Shown: in pieces, positions 16,493 through 16,683 of the stretch
Layout: every line of letters starts with the position of its first letter
Position numbering within the stretch: the first letter of the stretch is position 1
NCBI GenBank assembly: GCA_947372005.1
Contig: CANBRV010000021.1
Coordinates: forward strand, 1 to 16,683
Direction: 5' to 3'
DNA: 16,683 nt
Source: Comamonadaceae bacterium
GTDB lineage: Bacteria > Pseudomonadota > Gammaproteobacteria > Burkholderiales > Burkholderiaceae_C
The notes under the pieces: generated by a model
The model's database searches: none
Told to the model about the DNA's origin: nothing
Seen by the model: only the letters and a program-made list of their open reading frames with translations
Position numbers and translations under genes: made by a program

Positions 16493-16683
16493 ATGCCTTC
16501 ATCCTTGCTCCAATTTTGGACGGTTCGTCTCACCACTTTTTTGCTGTGGGCTTTAGCCGCGGGTAGCGCTGCATTTTGGATTTTGCAAAACGTCAATGCA
16601 GGAGTCAGCAACAATCCAGACAGCACCAAATTAACCTTATTGACAACAACATGGGCAGGGCGTGCACAAGAACAAAACTTGAC
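16493..16683 (+). CDS. gspC: Type II secretion inner-membrane protein GspC, N-terminal part (3' end outside window)
   Basis: GspC is the bitopic inner-membrane protein that links the platform to the periplasmic N0 domain of the secretin GspD. The plus strand is open from the ATG at 16493 to the window edge (63 full codons). The product begins with a short cytoplasmic segment (MPSSLLQFWTVRLTTF). One membrane helix follows, with LLWALAAGSAAFWILQ (about 17-32), resembling the N-terminus of Burkholderiales GspC proteins. The homology region and any PDZ domain lie outside the window. It is divergent from gspG, 20 bp away. No purine-rich ribosome site precedes the ATG. The call rests on one helix plus context, so it is less certain than the others. 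Confidence 0.75.
   Translation, partial: MPSSLLQFWTVRLTTFLLWALAAGSAAFWILQNVNAGVSNNPDSTKLTLLTTTWAGRAQEQNL

Noticed and set aside
16591..16596. TTGACG on the minus strand as a -35 box for gspG
   Set aside because: No acceptable -10 hexamer lies 15-19 bases downstream, so the match is probably chance within gspC coding DNA.
16432..16629. Minus-strand frame of 65 codons overlapping gspC and the gspG start
   Set aside because: It is antisense to the gspC membrane-helix region, overlaps gspG in another frame and has no family features.
1..16683. tRNA, rRNA, CRISPR array, insertion sequence or transposase
   Set aside because: Coding sequence fills essentially the whole window. I saw no clover-leaf sequence, no regularly spaced repeats, no terminal inverted repeats and no transposase or integrase motifs, including around the two inserted genes.

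Overview
The window is almost entirely one minus-strand gene cluster for a type II secretion system (T2SS, Gsp). The protein families, the gene order and a base composition of very roughly 50-57% GC by eye suggest a betaproteobacterium, probably Burkholderiales and perhaps Comamonadaceae. That placement is an inference from family resemblance, not a database match.

Reading the minus strand from right to left in coordinates, the order is gspG-gspH-gspI-gspJ-gspK-[TPR/glycosyltransferase-like gene]-gspL-gspM-gspN-gspD-gspE-[type IIG restriction-modification gene]-gspF. gspF runs off the left edge of the window. At the right edge the first ~190 bp of gspC are read divergently on the plus strand, only 20 bp from the gspG start. 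Genes G to E overlap or nearly touch (ATGA, GTGA and TTGA stop/start overlaps), so they look like one long, translationally coupled operon. No stretch above 300 bases lacks a gene, and I see no tRNA, rRNA, CRISPR array or insertion sequence.

In the T2SS, GspG-K are pseudopilins, GspL/M/C/F are inner-membrane platform and linker proteins, GspE is the cytoplasmic ATPase, GspD is the outer-membrane secretin and GspN is an accessory protein. The prepilin peptidase GspO is not in the window.

Two genes that are not T2SS components lie in frame-perfect positions inside the operon. The first, between gspK and gspL, encodes an 877-residue protein made of two consecutive TPR plus GT9/GT41-like modules. 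Its two copies share a block of 36 identical residues even though their DNA there is only about 82% identical. It is coupled to gspK by an ATGA overlap and overlaps or abuts gspL, whose product is unusually short. The second, between gspE and gspF, encodes a 1448-residue single-chain enzyme. It has a PD-(D/E)XK nuclease-like N-terminus, a gamma-class adenine methyltransferase core of the Eco57I type, and an AT-richer C-terminal stretch that fits a target-recognition domain. Neither gene has room for its own promoter in the junctions, so both are probably transcribed with the secretion genes. The most interesting hypothesis here is a secretion operon carrying a duplicated protein-glycosylation-like enzyme together with a defence enzyme.

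A further pattern is that all four minor pseudopilins (H, I, J, K) start, or can best be read as starting, with TTG or GTG, while the major pseudopilin GspG and the other T2SS genes use ATG.
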